Below, piece after piece: positions 1 to 9,013 of a stretch of 62,454 bases of DNA (positions are counted from its first letter, which is position 1; the number at the start of each line of letters is the position of its first letter). The notes below the pieces were generated by a model that ran no database searches, was not told the DNA's origin, and worked only from the letters and a program-made list of their open reading frames with translations. The stretch covers positions 1 through 62,454 of the forward strand of contig UCOA01000013.1 in NCBI GenBank assembly GCA_900474095.1. Direction: 5' to 3'. Position numbers and translations under genes: made by a program. The DNA comes from Hyphomicrobiales bacterium. GTDB taxonomy: Bacteria; Pseudomonadota; Alphaproteobacteria; Rhizobiales; Rhizobiaceae.

Positions 1-7
1 GACATGG

Positions 8-330
8 TTGCCGACGGTACGCCGGCTGCGGCCGCACCACAGCTGGGACGATGTCGTGCGCATCCTCAATCGCAAAAGACATGACTGGACAGTCGAACGC
101 CTGCGACGCGGCGTGCATCGCCTGGTTCGGGAACGCATGGCGGAGGCGTCCTTGATAAAGCGATCGCCAAAGCGGCCGCCGGAGGACCGGCTGATGACGC
201 TTGTCGCTGGCATCGCCCATTACCGATCCCGATCTGACGCTGCTCGAAATCAGCCAACAGTTGGAGCGGATGCACGAACGACCGCCACGTGGCGGACGAA
301 ATGGCAAGCCTCTTCGGTCTAGGCGTTGCG
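8..330 (+). pseudogene. Remnant of a site-specific recombinase C-terminal region
   Basis: The reading frame opens with a segment typical, as I recall it, of the C-terminal part of rhizobial resolvase-like recombinases (HHSWDDVVRILN, then TVERLRRGVHRLVRE and PEDRLMTLVAGIA). Near position 215 the similarity moves to the next frame (DPDLTLLEISQQLERM, ERPPRGG). Near 297 it returns to the first frame (KWQASSV), and a TAG at 320-322 ends it. Two compensating frameshifts plus a premature stop point to a dead gene whose front part lies outside the window. The family assignment rests on recalled conserved strings only, and another helix-turn-helix protein is possible. Confidence 0.45.
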
Positions 331-567
331 ACTTGCGGACACAACATCGTTTCCACCCAGCACAACGGTTAATCCAAGCGCCCGGAATGGTCAAACCCAC
401 TCCTGCCGACCTGGCAGCTCATATTGTAACGTTCCGATGTCAGGTTTGTTAACGATCAGCCTAACTAGGTTCTGTCGCGCGATCACAAGTTGAGATTGCG
501 TAAACCCATTTGCCTGAAGGATGGGCCGGCTGAGTGAAGCCGGACAGTGACAAGGGAGAGCGCTAGG

Positions 568-996
568 ATGAGCATCGCCAATATTGAAGTACCGCCAAGG
601 ACGCTGATCGTCGTTGCGGGCGAGGGCAATGCCGACACGCTGCCGTTGGCCAAGAGACTCCGTGAGGCCGGCCTCTCCAGTATCTGCATGTCGAATTGCC
701 ACACCCAGATGGAGCATGTGCACCAGCTCAAGCCGGATCTCATTTTGCTCGATGCGGAAATCGCAGACGAATATTATTGTCGCACGGATGGTCGTATGCA
801 TCGGGACATCCCAGCTATCCACATCGTTTCGCCAGATCCTGCCAGCTGGACAAAAGCCTTTGCTGCCGGCGCGGTGGATTGCATTACGAAGCCAGTTGTG
901 ACGGAGGAACTGCTCGCTCGCGTGAGATTGCAGCTCCAACGTCGGGACGTGCAAAAACTTCCCCATGCGTCAATGGCGGCCGTGAGCGCGTCCTAA
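568..996 (+). CDS. Stand-alone receiver-domain protein with a degenerate acidic pocket
   Basis: This 142-residue protein is a single CheY-like receiver fold with no output domain. The phospho-acceptor Asp is present in LILLDAE, the conserved Thr/Ser position sits in HIVSPD, and the Lys is in CITKPV. The usual double Asp after strand 1 is replaced by VVAGEGNAD, so Mg binding and phosphorylation may be weak or absent. ATG 568 was chosen over the upstream GTG 547 because AAGGGAG at 552-558 is well spaced from it. No partner kinase is adjacent; upstream is only a recombinase remnant. It could be a signalling adaptor or an atypical response regulator. Confidence 0.7.
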   Translation: MSIANIEVPPRTLIVVAGEGNADTLPLAKRLREAGLSSICMSNCHTQMEHVHQLKPDLILLDAEIADEYYCRTDGRMHRDIPAIHIVSPDPASWTKAFAAGAVDCITKPVVTEELLARVRLQLQRRDVQKLPHASMAAVSAS

Positions 997-1371
997 GAGC
1001 ACGGACGGGTGGAAACCGCTTCGGCCTGTCGTACCGATGCGCGCCTCTTATAAGTAATCCGCTTGAGGATAGCTTTCATCTCGCCATGCAGCTGAAGCGC
1101 TGGCCCCAAGTGGCCATCCGGTGCACAATATTCCTCCTCAGAATGGCCCGACCTCGAAAAGAAAACGGCTATTCAAACGCATGGCGACAATTCACCAGCC
1201 TGCTGAATAGCCTCAGCCATTCGTGTCGTTAACGCTCCACACGACAGTCGACGCAAGCGCCTGCAGCAACTGCCCTGGACCAACCGTCTTTCGACGTCTG
1301 AAGCCCTGAGGTTTTTTGCCGAATCGCTCGCGCACCGCTAGAAGCACAGCAAGATCAGCCGGGACGCCGCC
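997..1371. other. Intergenic stretch without a recognisable gene
   Basis: These 375 bases contain overlapping open frames on both strands, none with a credible start, ribosome site or family signature. I see no repeat or terminator. The promoter of the exonuclease gene downstream is probably here but is not obvious. Confidence 0.5.
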
Positions 1372-1962
1372 TTGAAGACCATCGCCATCGACTTCGAAAC
1401 CGCCAACGAGCAGCGAGGCAGCGCCTGTTCTGTCGGTTTGGCCTGGATCGAGGATAGCCGGGTTGTGCGGGTCGAAGAGCGACTGATCCGCCCAAAGGAC
1501 ATGCGCTTTTCCTCCTTCAACATCGCCATTCATGGCATCCGGCCCGAGCACGTGGAGGATTCCGGCGAGTTCCCCGAGGTGATGGACGAGTTCGCCGACG
1601 ATTTTCGCGGTGCGACCATGATCGCCCACAATGCCTCCTTCGATTTCAGCGTCTGGCGATCCTGCCTCGATCTCTACCGTCAGAGTTACCCGGAACTGTC
1701 CTACCTCTGCTCGGTGAAGATGGCGCAAAAGGTCTGGCCGCACCTCGGATCACACAAGCTCAACATCCTGGCCAGTCATCTCGGCCTGACTTTCAAGCAT
1801 CACAACGCTGCCGAGGACGCGGCGATCTGTGCAGAGGCGGCTATCGCAATGGCCGAGTCACTGCGCGTTTTACATGTCCGCGACATTCCGGTCACCATCG
1901 GCATGAGGGCCGGCCGGCTGTTCGACGGTGGCTACGACGCCTGTACCTGCCGAAAGAAATGA
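1372..1962 (+). CDS. DnaQ-like 3'-5' exonuclease (DEDDh family)
   Basis: This 196-residue protein is a DEDDh exonuclease. Exo I is IAIDFETAN (catalytic Asp and Glu), Exo II is MIAHNASFDFSV, and Exo III is HNAAEDAA with the His-x4-Asp pair. It has the usual length of stand-alone members of the family, so it is probably a repair or processing nuclease and not a full polymerase epsilon subunit. The start is TTG 1372, because MKTIAIDFET begins exactly where the family begins; no strong ribosome site is visible. The C-terminal tail carries two Cys (DACTCRKK). A UvrD-type helicase gene follows on the same strand, suggesting joint action on DNA ends. Confidence 0.8.
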   Translation: MKTIAIDFETANEQRGSACSVGLAWIEDSRVVRVEERLIRPKDMRFSSFNIAIHGIRPEHVEDSGEFPEVMDEFADDFRGATMIAHNASFDFSVWRSCLDLYRQSYPELSYLCSVKMAQKVWPHLGSHKLNILASHLGLTFKHHNAAEDAAICAEAAIAMAESLRVLHVRDIPVTIGMRAGRLFDGGYDACTCRKK

Positions 1963-2119
1963 TAAGGAGCGGCACGGTGTCGTTCCGAACACCTGCGGTC
2001 GCTTTCCAACATCGCAAAGACCTGCTAGTTCTTATTTTGTTCTAGAGGGCCTTGGGAGTCGGATGCGCTGCTTGCCAGTGCTGAGCAATTTCAGATCTCG
2101 AAGGTGTTGGGGAGTTGGC

Positions 2120-4186
2120 GTGACATCGGCATATCTTGAGAAACTGAACGAGCAGCAGCGCAGCGCCGTGATCCACGGGGTTGAATCCGGCTCGAACCAT
2201 ATCGCATCCCCTCTCCTCATCATCGCCGGTGCCGGCTCGGGGAAGACCAATACTCTCGCCCACCGTGTCGCGCATCTCATCGTCAATGGCGCGGACCCAC
2301 GCCGTATTCTTCTCATGACCTTCTCCCGGCGCGCAGCCTCGGAAATGTCAAGACGTGTTGATCGCATCTGCCGGCAGGTGCTTGGCACCAATGCCGGGAT
2401 CATGACCGATGCCTTGGCGTGGGCTGGAACGTTTCACGGCATCGGAGCCCGGCTGCTGCGAATCTACGCCGAACAGATCGGCCTCAATGTTGACTTCACG
2501 ATCCACGATCGCGAGGACAGCGCCGACCTTCTGAACCTGTCGCGCCACGAACTCGGGCTCTCGAAGACCGACACCCGGTTTCCGACGAAAGGAACCTGCC
2601 TTTCCATCTATTCGCGGACGGTGAATTCCGAAGTGCCCTTGAACGAGGTTCTTCGCAAACACTATCCGTGGGTATCGCGGTGGGAGGCCGAATTGAGGCA
2701 GTTATTTGCCGCTTACGTCGAAGCAAAGCAGGCGCAAAGCGTTCTCGATTATGATGATCTGCTGCTCTACTGGGCTCAGATGGTCAGCGATCCCATCCTC
2801 GCCGATGATATCGGCAATCGTTTCGACCACGTCATGGTCGACGAGTACCAGGACACCAACCGCCTCCAGTCCTCCGTGCTTCTGGCGCTGAAACCCGGCG
2901 GCCGCGGCCTGACCGTGGTTGGTGATGATGCCCAGTCCATCTACTCGTTCCGCGCGGCTACCGTTCGCAACATTCTGGACTTCCCGCAGGAATTCAGCCC
3001 GGCTGCCGACGTCATCACGCTCGATCGGAATTATCGATCGACGCAGCCGATCCTTGCGGCGGCAAATGGCGTGATCGATCTTGCCAAAGAACGGTTCACC
3101 AAGAACCTTTGGACCGACAGGGGGGCCGTAGAGCGTCCCAGACTTGTGACGGTGAAGGACGAGAACGGTCAGGCCAACTATGTGGTCGAACGTGTGCTTG
3201 AAAACCGCGAGAGCGGCATGACGCTGAAACAGCAGGCGGTTCTCTTTCGCGCATCAAGCCACAGCGGCCCGCTCGAAGTCGAGCTGACGCGCCGAAACAT
3301 CCCTTTCGTGAAGTTTGGTGGCCTGAAGTTCCTGGACAGCGCCCATGTAAAAGACATGCTGGCCGTTTTGCGGTTCTCGCAGAACCCGCGGGACCGGGTG
3401 GCAGGATTCCGTCTGCTGCAGTTCGTTCCAGGCGTCGGCTCGCAGACGGCCGCCCGGATCCTCGACGCGATCGCGATCGAGCCCGAACCACTTCTTGCGC
3501 TGATGGAAATACCTACCCCGCCGCGTGCTGGCGACGAGTGGACGTCGCTGGTGAAGCTTCTTGAAACCCTCCGTAGAGCCGACGCCGGCTGGCCAGCGGA
3601 GATTGGGCAGGCGCGGGAGTGGTACGAGCCGCATCTCGATCGGATCCATGAGGACGCGGAGACGCGAAAAGCCGACTTGCTCCAACTCGAGCAGATTGCC
3701 GCCGGGTACCCGAGCCGTGAGCGGTTTCTCACTGAACTCACCCTGGACCCGCCGGATGCGACCAGCGATCAGGCAGGCGTGCCCCTGCTCGACGAGGACT
3801 ACCTCATTCTTTCCACGATCCATTCGGCGAAAGGACAGGAATGGCGATCCGTATTCATGCTGAATGTCGTCGATGGATGTATCCCGTCCGATCTCGGCAC
3901 TGGTACCACGGACGATATCGAGGAAGAACGGCGACTGCTCTATGTCGGCATGACGCGGGCAAAGGATAGCTTGACGCTGATCACGCCGCAGCGGTTCTTC
4001 ACGGGTGGCCAGAACGCGCAGGGCGACCGGCACGTCTACGCATCTCGGACGCGCTTCATACCCGCGACGCTGCTCCAGTTTTTCGAGACAGGAACCTGGC
4101 CGGTAGTGAGTGCCTCTGCATCGGAACGAAGTGCGCAGCAGATCCGGGTCGATGTCGCGGCACGTATGCGCACGATGTGGAAGTAG
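2120..4186 (+). CDS. UvrD/Rep-type superfamily 1 ATP-dependent DNA helicase
   Basis: This 688-residue protein has all the hallmarks of an SF1A 3'-5' helicase. They are Walker A AGAGSGKT (about residues 36-43), motif Ia MTFSRRAASEM, DYDDLL, Walker B VMVDEYQDTN, motif III VVGDDAQSIYSFR, motif IV LDRNYRST, motif V STIHSAKGQEW and motif VI LLYVGMTRAKD. GTG 2120 is preferred over starts 190 bases upstream because GGGGAG at 2109-2114 precedes it and the family's N-terminus begins with YLEKLNEQQ. Rep, UvrD and PcrA unwind DNA in repair and replication restart. The exact paralogue is uncertain; the preceding exonuclease gene suggests a repair pair. Confidence 0.9.
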   Translation: MTSAYLEKLNEQQRSAVIHGVESGSNHIASPLLIIAGAGSGKTNTLAHRVAHLIVNGADPRRILLMTFSRRAASEMSRRVDRICRQVLGTNAGIMTDALAWAGTFHGIGARLLRIYAEQIGLNVDFTIHDREDSADLLNLSRHELGLSKTDTRFPTKGTCLSIYSRTVNSEVPLNEVLRKHYPWVSRWEAELRQLFAAYVEAKQAQSVLDYDDLLLYWAQMVSDPILADDIGNRFDHVMVDEYQDTNRLQSSVLLALKPGGRGLTVVGDDAQSIYSFRAATVRNILDFPQEFSPAADVITLDRNYRSTQPILAAANGVIDLAKERFTKNLWTDRGAVERPRLVTVKDENGQANYVVERVLENRESGMTLKQQAVLFRASSHSGPLEVELTRRNIPFVKFGGLKFLDSAHVKDMLAVLRFSQNPRDRVAGFRLLQFVPGVGSQTAARILDAIAIEPEPLLALMEIPTPPRAGDEWTSLVKLLETLRRADAGWPAEIGQAREWYEPHLDRIHEDAETRKADLLQLEQIAAGYPSRERFLTELTLDPPDATSDQAGVPLLDEDYLILSTIHSAKGQEWRSVFMLNVVDGCIPSDLGTGTTDDIEEERRLLYVGMTRAKDSLTLITPQRFFTGGQNAQGDRHVYASRTRFIPATLLQFFETGTWPVVSASASERSAQQIRVDVAARMRTMWK

Positions 4187-4449
4187 ACCGACCGACGGCC
4201 GGACATCCACGAGAACGCCTAAATTAGCGGGGGCCTCACCGACCCGGTACAAACCGCGAGCCGGCCCTTTCTGGGCCAGCCGTTGCCATGGCTCCCGATC
4301 GTCTTCGATCAGGCCAGAATGGTCCAGCAAAACCAGCAGCCGCGGGCGATCATCCTCAAACATGTCGGCCTCCGCCGATCCTATTCGCGCGCTTGCCGAA
4401 ATCCCCGTTAACCCTGAGTTCACCACCATGTGCTGGCTGGCCGCTTGGC

Positions 4450-5238
4450 TTACCAGCAGCAGAAGCCGCCATCGACCAAAAGGTCTACACCGGTAACGAA
4501 ACTTGCCGCATCCGAAAGGAGAAAAACGGCAGGACCGACGATCTCGTCCACTGTGGCCATGCGCTGCATCGGAGTCTGCTCTTCGAACAGCCGGGTCTGA
4601 TGCACCATCTCAGGACGCGTGTTCATCGGCGTGGCCGTGTAGCCGGGGCTGATGGTGTTCACGCGGATGCCGCGGCCCACCCATTCCATCGCCATCGACT
4701 TCGCCATGTGGATCACTCCGGCCTTGGAGGCGTTGTAGTGGCATTGGCTGAGGCCACGGTTGACGATCACGCCCGACATCGACGCAATATTGACGATCGA
4801 CCCGCGCCCGTTCTTCAGCATGGCGCGGGCTTCCGCCTGGCAGGACAGGAAAACGCCCTTCAGGTTGATGTCCATCATCGTCTGGAACTGGATTTCCTCC
4901 ATATCCTCGGCCGGATTGGCATTGGCGATGCCAGCCGCGTTGACAGCAAGGGTGAGCGGGCCCAGCTCGGCTTCGGTGCGGGCGACCGCCTCGTTCAGCG
5001 CCGCACCGTTCGTCACATCGGCGGCGATCCGGATGCTGCGACGTCCGGTTCCAGCAATGAAGTCGGCAGTCCTTGCCAACCCGTCGTCGGTGCGGCGATC
5101 GAGCAGCGCAACATCTGCCCCACATTGCGCCAAACCCATGGCGATCCGCTGGCCGATGCCGCTGCCCGCGCCGGTCACAAGGGCGACGTTCCAGGAAAGA
5201 TCAAACATTTTCGGCGCATTGAGAGTGATGTCAGTCAT
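4450..5238 (-). CDS. Short-chain dehydrogenase/reductase, putative polyol dehydrogenase
   Basis: This classical SDR has 262 residues. The cofactor motif is TGAGSGIG, the NAAG motif is at strand 4, and the catalytic Tyr-Lys pair is in HYNASKAG with the Ser in NIASMSG. The Asp following strand 2 (LLDRR) points to NAD over NADP. It ends the minus-strand operon formed by the ABC permease, binding protein and ATPase, 18 bases after the ATPase. That position suggests it oxidises the imported sugar alcohol or hydroxy sugar to a ketose. SDR sequence alone does not give the substrate. Confidence 0.85.
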   Translation of the reverse strand: MTDITLNAPKMFDLSWNVALVTGAGSGIGQRIAMGLAQCGADVALLDRRTDDGLARTADFIAGTGRRSIRIAADVTNGAALNEAVARTEAELGPLTLAVNAAGIANANPAEDMEEIQFQTMMDINLKGVFLSCQAEARAMLKNGRGSIVNIASMSGVIVNRGLSQCHYNASKAGVIHMAKSMAMEWVGRGIRVNTISPGYTATPMNTRPEMVHQTRLFEEQTPMQRMATVDEIVGPAVFLLSDAASFVTGVDLLVDGGFCCW

Positions 5239-5256
5239 GATCGGATTATTCCTCGT

Positions 5257-6744
5257 TCAGATGGTCGCCAGTTCCATGACCGAGACGTCGGTCGCGTCCT
5301 TGCGGTCGAGAATGCCGGCCTGTTTGCCCTGTGCCATGACCATGATGCGGCTGGAGACCCCGAGAACCTCCTCGAGATCCGAACTGACCACAATCACCGC
5401 AACGCCCTCACGGGCGAGATCCATGATGAGATCGTAGATCGAAGACCGCGCGCCCACGTCGATGCCGCGCGTCGGTTCGTCCAGCACCACGACCTGCGGC
5501 TTGCGCGCCAGCCATTTGGCCAGTACTACTTTCTGCTGGTTGCCGCCGGAAAGCTCGCCCGCGTTCTGGCGGCCGCGGCCCTTCACCCCGAATTTCCTGA
5601 TGTATTCGTCGGCGAACTGATGGAGACGGCGGGAGGAGATCCAGCCTTTGCGGGCAATCTCGCCCAAGTTGGCGTAGCCGATGTTCTCCGCGATCGAATG
5701 ATCGAGCACCACGCCCTGAAGTTTCCGGTCTTCCGGCACGAGAACCATACCCTTGCGGATCGCGTCGATGGGAGAGTGGGGTGTGACGGGTTTGCCATGC
5801 AGGAGAACCTCACCCCCGGAAATGGGATCGGCCCCGGTGATGGCGCGGACAAGTTCGGTGCGCCCGGCGCCCATGAGGCCGGCGATGCCAAAAACTTCGC
5901 CCTTGCGGACCGAAAAGTTGATGTCACGAAACGCGTTGGCAGGCGACGTCAGGTGGCGGACTTCGAGAGTCACCTCGTCTGCGGGGGTGGGAATGGCGGG
6001 AAACATCCGTTCGAGGGAGCGCCCGACCATGGCTTCGACGATGGTGCGGATCGGAACAACGCCACTGTCGAACTCCCGGACCTTGGCGCCGTCACGCATA
6101 ACGACGATGCGGTCGGCGATCTGTCGGATTTCCTCAAGACGGTGCGATATATAGATGATGCCCACCCCTTCCGACTTCAGACGTTCGATCTGCTGGAACA
6201 GGAGTTGGGTTTCTTCGCCGCCCAAGGCGGCGGTCGGCTCATCAAGAATCAGCAAACGGGCCTTGAGGGTAAGCGCCCTGGCGATCTCGATCAGCTGCTG
6301 CTTTCCGGTGGAGAGCCCTTCGACGAGGCGGTCGGGTGAGATATCGAGACCCAGGCGGTGCAAGCCGTTGCGCGCCCGCTCTTCCATTGATTTCCGGTCG
6401 ATCCGTCCGGACTTCATCAGATAGCGGCCTACAAAGACATTCTCTGCAATCGAGAGCTTCGGAAGCAGTTTCAGTTCCTGATGAATCATGCCCACGCCCT
6501 CGTCCATCGCGGCGCGAGGGTTGAGGGGAGCGTAGGCCGCCCCAAGCCAGGTCATTTCACCTTTAGACGGCTGCACGGTGCCGGAAATGATGTTCGACAG
6601 GGTCGATTTTCCGGCACCATTTTCGCCGAGCAGCGCCACGACCTCTCCGGGATAAATGTCGAGGTCGACACCGTGGAGAACCTTGATCGGACCGTAGGAT
6701 TTTTCAATTCCATGGAGCGACAGGATGGGAGGCTGGATCGTCAT
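5257..6744 (-). CDS. Sugar ABC transporter ATPase with two nucleotide-binding domains (CUT2/RbsA type)
   Basis: This 495-residue protein carries two ABC domains in tandem. The first has Walker A GENGAGKST, signature LSTGKQQLIEIA and Walker B LLILDEPTAAL. The second has signature LSGGNQQKVVLAKWL and Walker B VVVLDEPTRGID. As is common in the RbsA/MglA group, the second half has a degenerate P-loop region (GLMGAGRTELV). It powers import by the permease at 7840-8814 with the binding protein at 6775-7713. ATG 6744 fits the family start (PPILSLHGIEKSYG) but has only a weak ribosome site; a TTG lies 24 bases upstream. Confidence 0.92.
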   Translation of the reverse strand: MTIQPPILSLHGIEKSYGPIKVLHGVDLDIYPGEVVALLGENGAGKSTLSNIISGTVQPSKGEMTWLGAAYAPLNPRAAMDEGVGMIHQELKLLPKLSIAENVFVGRYLMKSGRIDRKSMEERARNGLHRLGLDISPDRLVEGLSTGKQQLIEIARALTLKARLLILDEPTAALGGEETQLLFQQIERLKSEGVGIIYISHRLEEIRQIADRIVVMRDGAKVREFDSGVVPIRTIVEAMVGRSLERMFPAIPTPADEVTLEVRHLTSPANAFRDINFSVRKGEVFGIAGLMGAGRTELVRAITGADPISGGEVLLHGKPVTPHSPIDAIRKGMVLVPEDRKLQGVVLDHSIAENIGYANLGEIARKGWISSRRLHQFADEYIRKFGVKGRGRQNAGELSGGNQQKVVLAKWLARKPQVVVLDEPTRGIDVGARSSIYDLIMDLAREGVAVIVVSSDLEEVLGVSSRIMVMAQGKQAGILDRKDATDVSVMELATI

Positions 6745-6774
6745 GGCGCTGCTGCCCTTCGATATCAAGACAGA

Positions 6775-7713
6775 TTATGGATGGTTTTTCACGAATTCCG
6801 GAGCATTTTCACAGGTCGTCAGCACGGCATTGGGGGTCTGGCGCTCTTCGACCTTTTGGCCCGCGGCAACGGCGAGCGCGGATTCAACGGCAAGGACACC
6901 CATCTTCTGCGTGCTCTGTGTCGCGGTGGCGATGAAAGGCCCCTTGCACTTGGCCAGATATTCGAGGGCTGAGACGTCACCGTCGTAACCGCCGATAATG
7001 ACCTTGTCGGAGAGATTGGCCACATCCATTGCTTTTGCCGCACCCATCGCAAGACCGTCAGCCTGCCCGAATATGATCGTGATGTCGGGATGCGCCTGCA
7101 GCATGTTCTGGGCGATCGAGAACCCCTCGTCCGCAGACCACATGTTGCTCCACTGCTGGTCGACAAGTTCCACGCCCTTGTTCTCGTCGATGGCGCGCTT
7201 GCAACCGGTAAAGCGGTCCACTTCCGGCGTGGTGCCTTTCTGGCCGTGGATGATCGCCATCTTACCCGAGCCGCCTGCCTTTTCGATGATGTGCTTGCAA
7301 ACCGCATAGGCGGATTCGACGCTTTCACCGGCGATGAAAGTATCGCCCGGCGCACCTTCCGGGACACGGTCGACGTTGATCACCGGAATGCCGGCTTCAC
7401 GGGCAAGGCGGGTCGGCACGGCAGCCGCAGCGGCACCGGCGGGGATGTAAATGAACGCGTCGATGCCCTGAGTCATCAGATCCTGCACCTGGCTGACCTG
7501 CGTGGCGGTGTCATTCTTCGCATCGACGACGATGACGTCGATGCCTTTATCCTTGGCGTATTTTTCAACACCCAGCTTGATCTGGTTGAAGAAGTCCGCC
7601 TGGAGATTCGGAACGGCAAGACCTACCTTCTTGACTTCTGCGGCAGAAGCACCGAGGGGGGACATCAGGACGGCAGCTGCCGTTGCCGCCATTAGCAGAT
7701 TGGACAGTTTCAT
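6775..7713 (-). CDS. Periplasmic sugar-binding protein (RbsB type)
   Basis: This 312-residue protein begins with a signal peptide (MKLSNLLMAATAAAVLM..., cleavage likely after GASA). It then shows the type 1 periplasmic binding fold of ribose and related binding proteins (VGLAVPNLQADFFNQI, DAFIYIPAG, GIPVINVD, IIGGYDGD). It would capture the substrate for the permease and double ATPase encoded with it. The ligand cannot be read from the sequence; the company of two SDRs, an FGGY kinase and a transketolase suggests a pentose, pentitol or tetritol. A GGAGGAGAAA ribosome site precedes ATG 7713. Confidence 0.9.
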   Translation of the reverse strand: MKLSNLLMAATAAAVLMSPLGASAAEVKKVGLAVPNLQADFFNQIKLGVEKYAKDKGIDVIVVDAKNDTATQVSQVQDLMTQGIDAFIYIPAGAAAAAVPTRLAREAGIPVINVDRVPEGAPGDTFIAGESVESAYAVCKHIIEKAGGSGKMAIIHGQKGTTPEVDRFTGCKRAIDENKGVELVDQQWSNMWSADEGFSIAQNMLQAHPDITIIFGQADGLAMGAAKAMDVANLSDKVIIGGYDGDVSALEYLAKCKGPFIATATQSTQKMGVLAVESALAVAAGQKVEERQTPNAVLTTCENAPEFVKNHP

Positions 7714-7839
7714 AGTTTCTCCTCCGAGTTAGCTGGTAAGCGTCCTGCACTTGCAGGAGGCCACCTCCCTTTTGCCGGTCCGCACCATTGCTGACCGTAT
7801 TCCATGCCCGTTGGCCCTCTTCAGCCGGGTGAAATTCTT

Positions 7840-8814
7840 TCACTTCCGTTTGCGGTAGGTCTCGGCCGTGACAGCCAGGACAATGACGGCCCCGATGATC
7901 ACCTGCTGCATAAACGGTGACACGCTCAGCAGATTGAGGCCGTTGCGCAGGATCCCGATGATGAGGACGCCGATGATGGTGCCGCCGATCCCGCCCGTGC
8001 CGCCGGAAAGCGAAGTCCCGCCAATGACGACCGCCGCGATGGCGTCGAGCTCATAGGAGACGCCGGATGACGGCTGGACCGAATCCAGGCGGGCCGCCAG
8101 CACCATCCCGGACAGTCCCGCCAGGAAGCTGCACACGACGTAAACAAGGACGGTCGCCCGCTTGACATTGATGCCGGCGAGCCGTGCCACTTCGGCATTG
8201 CCGCCAATTGCGTAGAGGATGCGCCCGCCGTACCGGTAGAGCTGGTAGAGTAGGCCAATGACGAACACCGCCAGCATCACGGCGACCGTAAGTGTCAGGA
8301 AACCACCGAAGCGCACGATGGCCATCGTGTTGAACCAGGCCGGGAAGCCGATGATCTGCTGGCCGTCGGTAATCATGTTGGCGAGACCGCGCGTGATCGA
8401 CATCATGGCAAGCGTTGCAATGAATGCCGGCACATTGAAGTGGGTAATGAGGAGACCCGCGATCAGGCCATTCAAAGAAGCAGCAAGCAGAGCGAGCGGA
8501 ATGGCAAGGCCCATCGGCACTCCGGCAACAACGTTCAGGTAGCCCAACACCATCATCGCCAGCGCCATGACCGATCCTACAGCAAGGTCGATGCCGCCAA
8601 TCAGTATCACCAGTGTCATCCCGACAGCCATGATGCCCAGCACCGTGATCTGATCGAGTACGTTCAGGAAGTTCCGCACGGAAAAGAACGTATCGGTCGC
8701 AAAGGTGAGGAACAGGCAAAGCAGGAGCAGGCCGACCAATGGACCTGTCGCCCCTCGCATCGACCAAAGCATCCCGCCCGCGATCCCCTGGTTTTCCTTT
8801 GCTGTCGCAAGCAT
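7840..8814 (-). CDS. Sugar ABC transporter permease (CUT2/RbsC type)
   Basis: This 324-residue hydrophobic protein matches the RbsC/AraH family of sugar permeases. It has the segments MAVGMTLVILIGGIDLAVGS, then VPAFIATLAMM, GGNAEVARLAGI and AAVVIGGTSLSGGTG, with about eight to ten membrane spans. GGAGGAGACGCC precedes ATG 8814. It is the first gene of the minus-strand transport operon and is followed after 126 bases by the binding-protein gene. The intervening DNA holds a short inverted repeat (TCCTGCA arms at 7743-7758). The divergent promoter region with candidate operators lies just upstream. Confidence 0.9.
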   Translation of the reverse strand: MLATAKENQGIAGGMLWSMRGATGPLVGLLLLCLFLTFATDTFFSVRNFLNVLDQITVLGIMAVGMTLVILIGGIDLAVGSVMALAMMVLGYLNVVAGVPMGLAIPLALLAASLNGLIAGLLITHFNVPAFIATLAMMSITRGLANMITDGQQIIGFPAWFNTMAIVRFGGFLTLTVAVMLAVFVIGLLYQLYRYGGRILYAIGGNAEVARLAGINVKRATVLVYVVCSFLAGLSGMVLAARLDSVQPSSGVSYELDAIAAVVIGGTSLSGGTGGIGGTIIGVLIIGILRNGLNLLSVSPFMQQVIIGAVIVLAVTAETYRKRK

Positions 8815-8847
8815 GGCGTCTCCTCCTGCTAGATATCACGACGGTCA

Positions 8848-8999
8848 GCATAAATATTCAGCGTCGCCTGTTAATTCATAACTGATCGTTTCCGCTCCTG
8901 TCAATACGGACTGAGGGCCCAGTTGTCGCCTGAAACGCGCAATTTCCTCTTGACTTGAACCATCTTCGTGCAAATATATGTGCGACTGTATATTTATGC
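8848..8999. promoter_or_regulatory. Divergent control region with two inverted GCATAAATAT sites
   Basis: The sequence GCATAAATATTCAGCGTCGC lies at 8848-8867 on the plus strand. A close copy, GCATAAATATACAGTCGC, lies at 8982-8999 on the minus strand. The two copies face each other across the gap between the divergent transport and transketolase operons. The second copy also forms a loose inverted repeat with GTGCAAATATA at 8968-8978. They are good candidates for binding sites of the SorC-type regulator encoded at 12365-13315; that link is inferred. Confidence 0.5.
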
Positions 9000-9013
9000 A
9001 CTGTGAGGGATTC

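Noticed and set aside
4286..4363. Minus-strand segment LVLLDHSGLIEDDREPWQ resembling the start of ISAs1-type transposases
   Set aside because: Only about 20 residues match a recalled pattern and nothing follows. It is too short to call.
3254..4429. A 391-codon open frame on the minus strand
   Set aside because: It is antisense to the helicase, which has all its motifs, and shows no recognisable domain.
4288..6339. A 683-codon open frame on the plus strand
   Set aside because: It lies antisense to the SDR and ATPase genes, whose motifs are complete. Its translation is rich in His, Asp and Gly in the way expected of a shadow frame.
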